This document shows positions 35,228 through 43,872 of a DNA stretch of 64,000 bases, one piece after another. Below the pieces are notes generated by a model, which did no database searches, had not been told where the DNA came from, and saw nothing but the letters and a program-made list of their open reading frames with translations. This DNA is from an uncultured Flavobacteriales bacterium (GTDB lineage: Bacteria; Bacteroidota; Bacteroidia; Flavobacteriales; Crocinitomicaceae): assembly GCA_946479985.1 (NCBI GenBank), contig CAMLIF010000003.1, positions 1-64,000 of the forward strand, written 5' to 3'. The stretch's first letter is position 1, and each line of letters starts with the position of its first letter. The position numbers and the translations under genes are program-made.

Positions 35228-35235
35228 TATATTTG
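35228..35235 (+). promoter_or_regulatory. Promoter -7 element of the YceI gene
   Basis: TATATTTG is a perfect TAnnTTTG match, 12 bp before the ATG at 35247. Confidence 0.6.
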
Positions 35236-35246
35236 CCGATATAAAT

Positions 35247-35870
35247 ATGAAAAACATGAAAAAAATAGGAATTATTGTTGCTGGTTTAGCTCTGGTAATG
35301 AGTGTAACAGTTGCATTTCAGTATGCCGGAAAAGGAAAATCAAAAGGAGTTTATAAATTAGACGAGAAAGCATCTGCTTTAAACTGGTCTGCTATGAAAG
35401 CTGATAATAGCCATGGTCATAACGGAACAATTTCTATCTCTTCGGGAACTGCTAAATTCAACGGAACAAAATTTGAAAGCGCAACTTTTGAAGTAGATAT
35501 GAAAACGATTGATACAGAGTTAACTCCTGATAAAGGTGAATCTGCATTATTGGGTCACCTTGCAAATGAAGACTTCTTCAAGTCTGCAGATTTCCCGAAA
35601 GCTACTGTAACAGTAACTTCATGGACTGAAACAGAAATGGGTGTTACTTTAAACATTGTTGGAAAAGAGATTAAAACAACTTTCCCTGTTAAAACAACTT
35701 CAACAGCTGAATCTATGACAACAACAGGAAAATTCACTTTAGACGTTTCTTCTTTAGGAATTCCTGGATTTACTCCGGATCCTGAAATGGAAAAAGAAAA
35801 ACCAGGACAATACATCAACCCGATGTTACCTTTCGAATTGAACCTGGTAATGAAACCTGCAAAAAAATAA
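35247..35870 (+). CDS. YceI-family exported lipid-binding-like protein
   Basis: A 207-residue exported protein with an N-terminal hydrophobic signal (KKIGIIVAGLALVMSVTVAF); the start is ATG 35247 or ATG 35256. The YceI fold, an extended lipocalin-like barrel that binds polyisoprenoids in characterised members, is shown by YKLDEKASALNWSAMK, FEVDMKTIDTELTPD, LANEDFFKSADFPKATVTV and a C-terminal beta strand. It has its own promoter with a palindrome across the -33 position and its own terminator. The physiological ligand is unknown. Confidence 0.88.
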   Translation: MKNMKKIGIIVAGLALVMSVTVAFQYAGKGKSKGVYKLDEKASALNWSAMKADNSHGHNGTISISSGTAKFNGTKFESATFEVDMKTIDTELTPDKGESALLGHLANEDFFKSADFPKATVTVTSWTETEMGVTLNIVGKEIKTTFPVKTTSTAESMTTTGKFTLDVSSLGIPGFTPDPEMEKEKPGQYINPMLPFELNLVMKPAKK

Positions 35871-35893
35871 TTTCAGTTTACTGATTTTGATTC

Positions 35894-35929
35894 AAAAACC
35901 GTTAGTGAGATTCGCTAGCGGTTTTTTTT
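35894..35929 (+). terminator. Terminator of the YceI gene
   Basis: AAAAACCGTTAG pairs with CTAGCGGTTTTT (one wobble), followed by further T residues. Confidence 0.85.
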
Positions 35930-36069
35930 GCTCCAAAAATGAGTTCACCATTTACTGCGAACGTACTTTTTGGTTTTAATTCGTGAATTACTGGCTGTTT
36001 GACTGAAAGTTAATAATAGAACAATTTGTGAAAAATAGCTTTTCAGTTTCGATATATTGACTGAATTGC

Positions 36070-36077
36070 TAATTTCG
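36070..36077 (+). promoter_or_regulatory. Possible promoter -7 element of the aspartate kinase gene
   Basis: TAATTTCG differs at one base from TAnnTTTG and lies 18 bp before the ATG at 36096. Confidence 0.3.
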
Positions 36078-36095
36078 CATCAAAATTTAAACAGC

Positions 36096-37370
36096 ATGAA
36101 AGTTTTCAAATTCGGAGGTGCTTCAGTAAAAGATGCTGCTGCCGTTCGAAATGTCTCGCATATTTTATCTCTTTTCCCAAACGACCGTTTAATTGTGGTT
36201 ATTTCGGCAATGGGGAAATCGACAAATAAATTGGAGGAAGTTGTTAAGGCTTTACAAGCTAAGGATAAGCGACATTATGAAGACCTTGTTGAAGAATTAT
36301 ATCAATTTCACCTGCAGATTGTAAGTCAGTTGTTCCATGAAAAGCATTTTGCTATTCATCGTCAGTTGGAAGAGACATTTGAGAATCTGAAAAACCGTTA
36401 CGATTCTGCTGTGTCATCCGAACATGAAGCGTTCGAGTACGACCAGATTGTTTCTATCGGTGAAGTGGCTTCTACGTTAATAGTTGAAGCATTTTTGGAA
36501 GAGGAAGGACATTCCACTTTTTGGATCGATGCCAGAAAAGTTATTCGTACCAACAATCAATACCGCGAAGCTGAAGTAGACTGGAACCGGACAAAGGAAT
36601 TGGTGGAAGAGCGTGTAATGCCGGAATTTGAAAAACGAAGAATTGGAGTTACACAGGGTTTTCTTGGTCATACAAGCGAAGGTTTCACCACAACCCTGGG
36701 TCGTGAAGGATCAGATTTTACCGCAGGAATCCTGGCTTTTGTTACAAATGCAGAGGATGTGACTATTTGGAAAGATGTTCCCGGAATGCTGAATGCCGAT
36801 CCGAAATGGTTCGACGATACAATCAAACTGGATAAGATCTCTTTTAAGGAAGCGATTGAACTTTCCTATTACGGAGCAAGTGTTATTCACCCCAAAACGA
36901 TTAAACCTCTTCAGAATAAAGGAATTCCACTATACGTGAAATCGTTTGTTCAACCGGATGCCCCCGGAACCATTATCCAGGAGTCGGAAGAATTTGACCA
37001 TTTCGTTCCATCGTTTATTTTTAAAATGAACCAGGTGTTAATGTCGTTTACACCAAATGACTTTTCTTTTATTGTAGAAGAAAATCTTGGCGATATTTTC
37101 CAGCAGCTGGCATTTTACGGAGTAAAAATCAACCTGATGCAGAATTCTGCATTGAGTTTTTCCATTGTATTCGACAGGGATAAAACAGATCCGGCTAAAT
37201 TGTTGGCTAAATTCGCAGACCAATATAAAATTCGCTACAACGAAGGCTTGGAATTAGTAACTATTCGTCATTATGATCAGGCAACAATAAACAGAGTGAC
37301 GGTTGATAAAGATATTTTGGTCGAACAGCGAACCCGTCAAACCATCCGGATGGTGATGAAAAACAAGTAA
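36096..37370 (+). CDS. Aspartate kinase
   Basis: A 424-residue enzyme that phosphorylates aspartate, the first step to lysine, threonine, methionine and diaminopimelate. The ATG at 36096 begins MKVFKFGGASVKDAAAV, the catalytic Lys-Phe-Gly-Gly motif. Other marks are VVISAMGKSTNKL, the WIDARKVIRTN loop, TTLGREGSDFTAGILA and the ACT-like C-terminal regulatory region (about 305-424). The ACT region is divergent, so lysine or threonine feedback cannot be deduced. It is monofunctional, without a fused homoserine dehydrogenase. Confidence 0.92.
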   Translation: MKVFKFGGASVKDAAAVRNVSHILSLFPNDRLIVVISAMGKSTNKLEEVVKALQAKDKRHYEDLVEELYQFHLQIVSQLFHEKHFAIHRQLEETFENLKNRYDSAVSSEHEAFEYDQIVSIGEVASTLIVEAFLEEEGHSTFWIDARKVIRTNNQYREAEVDWNRTKELVEERVMPEFEKRRIGVTQGFLGHTSEGFTTTLGREGSDFTAGILAFVTNAEDVTIWKDVPGMLNADPKWFDDTIKLDKISFKEAIELSYYGASVIHPKTIKPLQNKGIPLYVKSFVQPDAPGTIIQESEEFDHFVPSFIFKMNQVLMSFTPNDFSFIVEENLGDIFQQLAFYGVKINLMQNSALSFSIVFDRDKTDPAKLLAKFADQYKIRYNEGLELVTIRHYDQATINRVTVDKDILVEQRTRQTIRMVMKNK

Positions 37371-37452
37371 ATACCGCAATTCGGTAATATTATTAAAAGA
37401 ATAATTGTTGATCAGATTTGTGAAAATTGGTTCATTTCTGAGAAAAAAAGAG

Positions 37453-37460
37453 CATATTTG
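37453..37460 (+). promoter_or_regulatory. Possible promoter -7 element of the TPR-kinase operon
   Basis: CATATTTG (one mismatch to TAnnTTTG) lies 26 bp before the ATG at 37487; a TTG is about 22 bp further upstream. Confidence 0.35.
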
Positions 37461-37486
37461 AGTACTTAATTTAAATTAGAAAGATT

Positions 37487-37912
37487 ATGTCTGATACCCT
37501 GTCCAGAGCAATTCCAATGACTGTTGAAGTGACTGAAACGCAGTTGGTTCCGATTCAGAGTGAAAATCCGCTGGCTCCGCCAATAAACAATGTTGCCACA
37601 GCTACAGTGGTGGGTGGTGAAGCATGTTTAACGTACTCGTGCACAATAACTATTCCTGTAGAAGTTAATCTTGATAAAGTGACTGCGCAGCAGTATTATG
37701 CGGGAAATTTGTGCAAAACATTGGAGTTCTATTTTGTTTATGATTACGATGGAACTTTAAGTGGAGAAAACAATCATTACAATGTGATTCTTACGGCTAA
37801 CGGCGTAAAAGCTCCGCTTGCAATTATTACGGAAATATTTAGTTTGATTGAGAATATAGACCCGAAAACATCCCGTGGTACTGTAACAACCGTTAGAGTA
37901 GCGAGCGAGTAA
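37487..37912 (+). CDS. Hypothetical protein, 141 aa, first gene of kinase operon
   Basis: A soluble, beta-rich-looking protein with no signal peptide. It contains ENPLAPPINNVATATV, a cysteine pair region (GGEACLTYSCTITIPVEV) and FYFVYDYDGTLSGENNH. I do not recognise the family. The next gene, a TPR histidine kinase, starts 3 bp after its stop, so the two are cotranscribed. The protein may be a partner or regulator of that kinase, but nothing in the sequence proves it. Confidence 0.65.
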   Translation: MSDTLSRAIPMTVEVTETQLVPIQSENPLAPPINNVATATVVGGEACLTYSCTITIPVEVNLDKVTAQQYYAGNLCKTLEFYFVYDYDGTLSGENNHYNVILTANGVKAPLAIITEIFSLIENIDPKTSRGTVTTVRVASE

Positions 37913-37915
37913 AAA

Positions 37916-39679
37916 GTGATTGCTTTCGTAAAAAATAACATTCAGTGGAAAGTGCTTCTTTGCGGAGCACTTTTTTTCGTTGCCTTTGGTGCTTTGGCAC
38001 AAAGAACCAGGAGTGATAACCCTATAGATATAGAAGCAAATCGTTTGGCAGCAAGGTTTTTAGCCCCTGATCTAAGCGGTACTGTCCGGTTTTCACAAAC
38101 TAAAAAATGGGATTCGGTACTGGTTTACAGTAATCGGGTTTTAAATAAATCAAAAGGTGCATTAATAGAAGCTTTTGCGCATTATTATCGTGGCTTTGCG
38201 TTCCGTGAAAAGGGACTGCATAAGTTTGCCATGAAGGAATTTAACGCTGTAAACCCGAATTTTGAGTTTTATTTCAGGATTCAGATTCTTCAGGGTGAAC
38301 TATGCCTGGAACAGGGTGATTTTAGCCGTGCTTTGGGTTACTTCAATAAAATAGATACAACAAATAAAGAACAGCTTAAGACATTTAACCTCGATGGCCT
38401 GCAGCACAATATTGGATTATGTTATTTCCATCTGAATAAATTTAAAGAAGCTGAAGAGTATTTGCTGTTGGCTATTTCGGGGGTAGAAAAACGGAAAGAT
38501 CAGAACGAACTTATTGGTTCGTATATGGATTTGGGAAATGTTTATTACGAACAATATTTCGACGAGAAAGCAATCAGTTACTTTGAAAAGGCTTATCAGC
38601 TTTCTAAAAAGCACGGGTCTTTTATACTGAAACAAAACGCAGCATTAAATATGGCTGTGGTAGAAGAAAACCGAAATCGTTCTGCCGAAGCTTTAGCCTA
38701 TAGAAAGGAATATGAGTCATGGCGTGATTCCCTCACGGACCAAAACAAGATTTACGAAGTAGCACAATTAGAGAAAAAGTTTGCAGTCAATCAAAAACAA
38801 CGACAGGTTAAGCTTCTTGAAACAGAGAACAAGCTGAAGCAAACTGAGTTGAACATGTATCTCTTTGCAGCTTCGTTTTTATTGATCATACTTGTTTTTG
38901 GGATCTATTTTTACCGCCAGAACGTACTTCGTTCACGTATTATTTTGAAACAAAAACAGGAATTGGATTTGCTTAATGCAGCGAAAGATCAATTGTTCTC
39001 AATTGTTAGTCATGATTTACGTTCGTCGGTACACGCGCTCAAAATGAGCAATACGAGCTTAAAAGAGAAAGTTGAGAAACAGGAATACCAGATGCTGGAA
39101 GATCAACTGGAACAAAACAGTTCTATTGCAACGAATACTTATAACATGCTTGATAATTTGCTTCATTGGGCATTATTGCAAACTGAAGGCGGTTATTTTA
39201 AGCAGGAAGAGCACCGCCTGGGAATGATTGTAGACCAGGTAGCGTATAATTTTCGGGGAATCTTGAAGCAAAAAAATATCCACTTTGAGAATCAACTTCC
39301 TAAATCCGTTAAAGTTTTTGTTGATGCCGAGTCACTCAAAATTGTTTTGCGAAATTTTATGGATAACAGTATCAAGTTTTCTGATGAAAACGCTACCATT
39401 TCCGTGGTGTTAAAGGAGCAATCGGATTTGCAGGTTTGCTTTGAATGGCAAGATAACGGAAAGGGGATGAGCGAAGATACCAGACTTAAACTGTTAAGTG
39501 ATTCTCAACAATTGACTAAAAAAGTACACGAAAAAGAAATCGGTTCCGGACTGGGAATGAATTTATGTAAGGCAATGCTTTCAAAAAACCAGGGGAAACT
39601 CGATATTTGGAGCGAGTTAAACGAAGGAACAAAAATGATTGTTATCTTGCAGAAAGGATTGGTGAATGGAAAAGATTAA
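37916..39679 (+). CDS. TPR-containing membrane sensor histidine kinase
   Basis: A 587-residue kinase starting at GTG 37916, 3 bp after the preceding stop. It has an N-terminal signal or anchor (about 11-28, ending FGALAQ), then a periplasmic TPR region (about 60-280; LGNVYYEQYFDEKAISYFEK). A short coiled coil precedes a single membrane helix (about 312-335). The HisKA H-box is LFSIVSHDLRSSVHAL, with His near 364 and Ser in place of the usual Pro. The ATPase domain shows LRNFMDNSIKFSD, DNGKGM and GSGLGMNLCKAM. It overlaps the LytTR regulator gene by 14 bp, its probable partner. Confidence 0.9.
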   Translation: MIAFVKNNIQWKVLLCGALFFVAFGALAQRTRSDNPIDIEANRLAARFLAPDLSGTVRFSQTKKWDSVLVYSNRVLNKSKGALIEAFAHYYRGFAFREKGLHKFAMKEFNAVNPNFEFYFRIQILQGELCLEQGDFSRALGYFNKIDTTNKEQLKTFNLDGLQHNIGLCYFHLNKFKEAEEYLLLAISGVEKRKDQNELIGSYMDLGNVYYEQYFDEKAISYFEKAYQLSKKHGSFILKQNAALNMAVVEENRNRSAEALAYRKEYESWRDSLTDQNKIYEVAQLEKKFAVNQKQRQVKLLETENKLKQTELNMYLFAASFLLIILVFGIYFYRQNVLRSRIILKQKQELDLLNAAKDQLFSIVSHDLRSSVHALKMSNTSLKEKVEKQEYQMLEDQLEQNSSIATNTYNMLDNLLHWALLQTEGGYFKQEEHRLGMIVDQVAYNFRGILKQKNIHFENQLPKSVKVFVDAESLKIVLRNFMDNSIKFSDENATISVVLKEQSDLQVCFEWQDNGKGMSEDTRLKLLSDSQQLTKKVHEKEIGSGLGMNLCKAMLSKNQGKLDIWSELNEGTKMIVILQKGLVNGKD

Positions 39680-40418
39680 TGTACTAATTGTTGAAGATAC
39701 ACCGGCTGAAAGCGATGCGCTAATAAAAACGCTGGAGTCACACCAGTTTCAGGTAGCTGGTGTTGCACGATCTCATCAGGAAGCATTACAGCTTTTCTTT
39801 GCACAAAAAGTAGATATTGTAATAATAGATGTTTTTCTGAATGGAGTTCCAGAAGGGATTACGTTCGCCGAAACAATCACTAATATCCCGGCTCCCTATT
39901 CAGCGAAACCTTTTGTGTTTCTTACCAGCTCTACCGATAGAGCCATTTTCGAACGAGCTAAACTTACAAAGCCTTATAGTTTCCTGTTAAAACCATTCAA
40001 TCCTCTTGAAGTAATCTATGCGCTGGAAATGGCTATCGAGAAGTTCTATGAGCAAAATGATGTTTTCCAGGGCGATGCGGAAGATGCTGTACTTGGTTCT
40101 GATTACTTTTTCATAAAAAAGAGAGACACCCTCAAAAAAGTGGCTTTGGCAGATATCGTGAATATTGAGGTCGAAGAGCGCTATTGCACAATTTTCGTCG
40201 GTAATGATAAGTTCGTGATTCAAATTTCACTTGCAAAGGTCATTGAACTACTCGATTCCACTAAATTCTACCGTGTACATCGAAATCATATCGTAAATAT
40301 TGACCAGATTGTTGAAATTCAGCCTTCTGATAGCTTGCTGGTTCTTAGCAATAAACAAATGGTGCCACTTGGCGATAAATACAAGGATTTGCTTCACAAA
40401 TTCAAGCTTATTAAATAG
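39666..40418 (+). CDS. LytTR-family response regulator, partner of the TPR kinase
   Basis: A 250-residue regulator. The receiver (1-125) shows LIVEDTPAESD, the phospho-acceptor in IVIIDVFLNGVPEG, FLTSSTD and FLLKPFNP. The LytTR domain (about 150-250) has YFFIKKRDTLKKVALADIV, FYRVHRNHIVNIDQIVEI and the closing MVPLGDKYKDLL. Its start lies inside the kinase gene (14-bp overlap). A HisKA-type kinase paired with a LytTR regulator is less usual than the LytS-LytTR pairing found at 25.7-27.5 kb in this window. Confidence 0.92.
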   Translation: MEKINVLIVEDTPAESDALIKTLESHQFQVAGVARSHQEALQLFFAQKVDIVIIDVFLNGVPEGITFAETITNIPAPYSAKPFVFLTSSTDRAIFERAKLTKPYSFLLKPFNPLEVIYALEMAIEKFYEQNDVFQGDAEDAVLGSDYFFIKKRDTLKKVALADIVNIEVEERYCTIFVGNDKFVIQISLAKVIELLDSTKFYRVHRNHIVNIDQIVEIQPSDSLLVLSNKQMVPLGDKYKDLLHKFKLIK

Positions 40419-40574
40419 GAGGGCATAAGTTCTTAAACTATTCGTGAATTATTTTAAGGGTTTCATGACATTTATTCAAGTGTTCGTGGCATCCATTCTA
40501 TATCTCTGCCCACTGATTTCTATACTTGCTATAGAAAAGCACTTGTAACAGAGGGGCTTCAGCTTAAAAAAACA

Positions 40575-40721
40575 ATGGGAGATAATCTCATTAACATATT
40601 AATACCAAAAAAGCCACAATTAGTAAATGTGAAAATGTGACCACTATTCACTTTAGAGCAAACAGTGGAATTTGTAGCGGATTCTGCAAGAACACCAGCA
40701 GCACCTTATTTATACCGGTAA
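40575..40721 (+). pseudogene. Possible small gene interrupted by an in-frame TGA
   Basis: From ATG 40575 the frame reads MGDNLINILIPKKPQLVNVK-M, then TGA at 40638-40640. In the same frame it continues with PLFTLEQTVEFVADSARTP and AAPYLYR to TAA at 40719. Both halves have protein-like composition. It may be a 48-codon gene broken by a nonsense mutation, or chance. The rest of the 392-bp gap 40419-40810 contains only the strong hairpin at 40756. Confidence 0.25.
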
Positions 40722-40755
40722 GGACGTTGTGAACACTAAATCCTAATACTGCAAC

Positions 40756-40789
40756 AAAAAAGGTGTCAGCCGCAGCTGACACCTTTTTT
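40756..40789. terminator. Very strong bidirectional terminator
   Basis: AAAAAAGGTGTCAGC and GCTGACACCTTTTTT form a perfect 15-bp stem with a CGCA loop. A and T runs on both sides allow termination from either direction. It separates the LytTR operon from the convergent lipoprotein gene. Confidence 0.9.
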
Positions 40790-40810
40790 ATGGTCCAATT
40801 TTTTGTGAAA

Positions 40811-41389
40811 TTACTTTTCCTCCAATGGTTTAATAGACTTGATCGATTTTACCATTAAGTCAATGATCATTTTTTCGTAACCGTCCTCACGACTTTGGAA
40901 AACATAAGCTATATCGTCAACAATTACCTGACCAAAAACGTGATAAGTTTTGTGTTCAAAACCAACATTCTTAGAAACACCTTGTCTACCGTCAACCTTC
41001 AAAATACGTTCATACATGATCAAATCCGGCTCATCAATAATGTATTTGATTTTGTAGAAATCTTTATCTGCTAATGCTTTCTTTTCATCTTTAACCAGGC
41101 CGCGGTTGGCTCCCCAATCATCAATGTTCAGATGAAAATTCGGACCAACCTCGATTTCCCATTTAAAATCGCCTTCAACATGAGTTACTTCCGGTTTTGT
41201 AGAAGCACCAATATTTGCGTTTTCATTCGGTAACATCACTATCACAGGAATACCGTATGGTTTCAGAGAAAGACCGGTAAAGTTGTATAAATCCTCTTCC
41301 GACAATTCATCACCCGCGTTATCGGATCCACATGAAAGTATCATAACCGGTAGTGAAATCAACATTAAAGCGTAAAAAAAGATCTTCAT
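40811..41389 (-). CDS. Hypothetical lipoprotein, 192 aa
   Basis: The ATG at 41389 gives a lipoprotein signal (MKIFFYALMLISLPVMILSC, Cys 20); a longer frame to 41416 is rejected because it would add nine charged residues before the signal. The mature protein has GLSLKPYGIPVIVMLPNENA, an acidic linker (GDELSEEDLY) and a soluble domain ending MVKSIKSIKPLEEK. No family is recognised. It is alone in its transcript, with a good promoter upstream and the shared hairpin downstream. Confidence 0.7.
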   Translation of the reverse strand: MKIFFYALMLISLPVMILSCGSDNAGDELSEEDLYNFTGLSLKPYGIPVIVMLPNENANIGASTKPEVTHVEGDFKWEIEVGPNFHLNIDDWGANRGLVKDEKKALADKDFYKIKYIIDEPDLIMYERILKVDGRQGVSKNVGFEHKTYHVFGQVIVDDIAYVFQSREDGYEKMIIDLMVKSIKSIKPLEEK

Positions 41390-41451
41390 ATTCTTAGGTT
41401 TTTCGCGTGTCTGCAAACTTTTGTAATGTGCTTGATTATAAACAAGCTACG

Positions 41452-41459
41452 CAAATATA
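41452..41459 (-). promoter_or_regulatory. Promoter of the 192-aa lipoprotein gene
   Basis: The minus strand reads TTTG (-33; 41481-41478), 18 bp, then TATATTTG (41459-41452), matching both Bacteroidota promoter elements. The start codon is 62 bp downstream. Confidence 0.65.
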
Positions 41460-41663
41460 GCTTTTTTGGCTTTATTTCAAATATTCACGTGATGCTTATT
41501 TGTTACTCAGTTTCAACCATACGACTAATTTTATAATTAGTAAATCACTAATTTCATCCGGTTATACGTGAAAAAATACAATTTTAACCAACTTTACCGC
41601 AAATGACTTTTGACCATACTGGCAGATGTCTTCGGTGTTTGCTGAGAGTTTAAAACTTATTTT

Positions 41664-42191
41664 ATGGATTGGTGTATTTTGGTCGATGAGCAAGACCGTG
41701 AAATTGGCAGAGAAGAAAAATTGAAAACCCATCAATTGGGACTCCTGCACCGTGCTTTTTCCGTGCTGATCTTTAATGATTCTAACGAAATGCTTTTGCA
41801 AAAAAGAGCGTTGACAAAATACCACAGTCCGGGACTCTGGACCAATGCTTGTTGTTCTCACCCGCAACCGGATGAAACAGTTGCTGAAGCCGGTGAGCGC
41901 CGGTTAATGGAAGAAATGGGGTTTTCTACTGAATTGAAAGAAGCCTTTTCATTTGTTTATAAAGCGGATGTTGGGTCTGATTTAACTGAGCACGAATTTG
42001 ATCATGTTTTGGTTGGTAGGTACAATGCCCATGGCAACTACAATTTAGCGGAAGTCGCAGATGCCCGTTTTGTTTCACTGCAAGAACTGGAAGAAGAAAT
42101 TGCAGCAACTCCGGAACAATTCACTTCTTGGTTCAAAATCATCATTACTCAGTACGGAAAAAAAGTATCCGAGTCTTTATATTCCATCTGA
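41664..42191 (+). CDS. idi: Isopentenyl-diphosphate delta-isomerase, type I
   Basis: A 175-residue Nudix-fold enzyme that interconverts IPP and DMAPP, supplying isoprenoid synthesis. Diagnostic parts are LHRAFSVLIFND, LLQKRALTKYHSPGLWTNAC with the active-site Cys, CSHPQPDET, the Nudix helix RRLMEEMGF and DLTEHEFDHVLVG with the metal-binding and catalytic Glu residues. Length and motif order are typical. The enzyme fits with the polyprenyl synthetase (53.3 kb) and lycopene cyclase (52.0 kb) in this window. Confidence 0.95.
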   Translation: MDWCILVDEQDREIGREEKLKTHQLGLLHRAFSVLIFNDSNEMLLQKRALTKYHSPGLWTNACCSHPQPDETVAEAGERRLMEEMGFSTELKEAFSFVYKADVGSDLTEHEFDHVLVGRYNAHGNYNLAEVADARFVSLQELEEEIAATPEQFTSWFKIIITQYGKKVSESLYSI

Positions 42192-42236
42192 TGAGTGCAT
42201 TTCAGCAGAATCATTATTTTTGAATAGATTTACGTT

Positions 42237-42557
42237 ATGAGAGCGCTTTCGGCCATTGGGTTTTTTATCAGTATTGTAGGGTTTTTACTCGTTTGTTACA
42301 ATCAATTCGGGATTGTGCCATATCTGAATAATCTCAATGGGAACCTGGCGATTCAGGACAACGAATTTACCAACAGCACACGCCTGCAATACGAACATAT
42401 CTTAAGCATGATCAGTACGATCAGTTTAATTATCGGGGTCTTTTCCGTCTTGTTCTGCTCATTGGTTTATTTGAGAAAGAGAACCCGTATGACGTTGATA
42501 GGAACAATTCTCGGTTTTGCAACAACGGTTCTGGCGGTTCTTCATACCTGGCTTTAG
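42237..42557 (+). CDS. Small membrane protein of unknown function, 106 aa
   Basis: Three hydrophobic segments: about 5-24, 56-78 and 85-104. Between the first two is a polar loop (LNGNLAIQDNEFTNSTRLQY). No family is recognised. The photolyase gene starts 9 bp after its stop, so the two are probably cotranscribed. Confidence 0.6.
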   Translation: MRALSAIGFFISIVGFLLVCYNQFGIVPYLNNLNGNLAIQDNEFTNSTRLQYEHILSMISTISLIIGVFSVLFCSLVYLRKRTRMTLIGTILGFATTVLAVLHTWL

Positions 42558-42566
42558 CATAAAGGA

Positions 42567-43871
42567 ATGGGAAAATCACTTTTCTGGCACCGGCGCGATT
42601 TAAGGATTCATGACAATGCCGGATTGTTCAAAGCACTCAAAAGCGGACACGAGGTTTATCCCATTTTCATTTTTGATACGACAATTTTACAAGCACTTCC
42701 CAAAAACGATCAACGTGTAATTTTTATTCACCGGAAAATTGTTGCTCTGCAATCTGAATACCGGAAATCAGGCGCGAATTTACTTGTTCTTCATGGTGAT
42801 CCACAGGAAATTTTACCCCGGCTGGTAAAAGAACTGAAAATCAATGAGGTATTTACCAATCGTGATTATGAACCGCTTGCGCAATCGCGTGACAAGAATA
42901 TTACCCAGCAATTATCAGTACTTAATTGTCAGTTTTTTGGAGCTAAAGACCAGGTGATTTTTGAAAAATCGGAAATTGCAAAGGCGGATAATACGCCCTA
43001 TACTGTTTACACGCCTTATATGAGAAGGTGGCGTGAGAAACTGAATGAATTTTATGTAAAATCGTATCCGACTGAAAACTATTTGAGTGCATTGGTCAAA
43101 TCGGGAGAAACAGCAATCCCATCGCTGGCTGAACTTGGATTTGAAGATGAGCCGTTTCATGAATTCCGGTCTGATACTTTTCCAAAAGCCATTGTTTCAA
43201 AGTATACGGAGCAAAGAGATTTTCCGGCAATTGAAGGGACAAGCCGTTTGAGCCTGCATCTGCGTTTCGGGACGATTTCCATCCGGGAGTTGGTTTGTTT
43301 TGCTTTGGAGTACAATGAAACTTATCTGAAGGAATTGATCTGGCGCGATTTCTATCAAATGATCTTGTTCCATTTTCCCGGAACCGTAAATGAAGCTTTT
43401 AAGAAACAGTACGACAAAATAGAGTGGGAATATAACGAAGAGCAATTTACCGCTTGGTGTGAAGGGAAAACCGGTTATCCGCTTGTTGATGCCGGGATGC
43501 GGGAGTTGAACGCAACGGGTTTCATGCATAACCGTGTTCGAATGGTAGTTGCCAGTTTTTTAACCAAACATTTACTTCATGACTGGCGATTGGGAGAACG
43601 CTATTTTGCTGAGAAACTTCTCGATTTTGAACTGGCGAGTAACGTTGGCGGCTGGCAATGGGCTGCCGGAAGCGGAAATGATGCTGCGCCGTATTTCAGG
43701 GTTTTCAATCCTACAAGTCAGCAGCAAAAATTTGATCCGAAATTTGAATACATCAAAAAATGGGTTCCCGAGTTCGGAACGAATAAATATCCGGAGCCAA
43801 TTGTGGAGCATACGTTTGCCAGAAATCGGGTGTTGGAGCGTTATAAAAAAGCCTTGAATAATTACGAATGA
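42567..43871 (+). CDS. phrB: Deoxyribodipyrimidine photolyase (cryptochrome/photolyase family)
   Basis: A 434-residue FAD enzyme that splits UV-induced pyrimidine dimers using blue light. The N-terminal alpha/beta antenna domain starts SLFWHRRDLRIHDNAGL. The C-terminal FAD domain has GTSRLSLHLRFGTISIREL, the LIWRDFYQMILFHFP block, ARTGYPLVDAGMREL-like GKTGYPLVDAGMRELNATG, MHNRVRMVVASFLTKHL and ASNVGGWQWAAGSGNDAAP. The W-N-A-G-type core motifs support a class I CPD photolyase over a cryptochrome. It is slightly short (usual 450-480) but complete. Confidence 0.92.
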   Translation: MGKSLFWHRRDLRIHDNAGLFKALKSGHEVYPIFIFDTTILQALPKNDQRVIFIHRKIVALQSEYRKSGANLLVLHGDPQEILPRLVKELKINEVFTNRDYEPLAQSRDKNITQQLSVLNCQFFGAKDQVIFEKSEIAKADNTPYTVYTPYMRRWREKLNEFYVKSYPTENYLSALVKSGETAIPSLAELGFEDEPFHEFRSDTFPKAIVSKYTEQRDFPAIEGTSRLSLHLRFGTISIRELVCFALEYNETYLKELIWRDFYQMILFHFPGTVNEAFKKQYDKIEWEYNEEQFTAWCEGKTGYPLVDAGMRELNATGFMHNRVRMVVASFLTKHLLHDWRLGERYFAEKLLDFELASNVGGWQWAAGSGNDAAPYFRVFNPTSQQQKFDPKFEYIKKWVPEFGTNKYPEPIVEHTFARNRVLERYKKALNNYE

Positions 43872-43872
43872 A

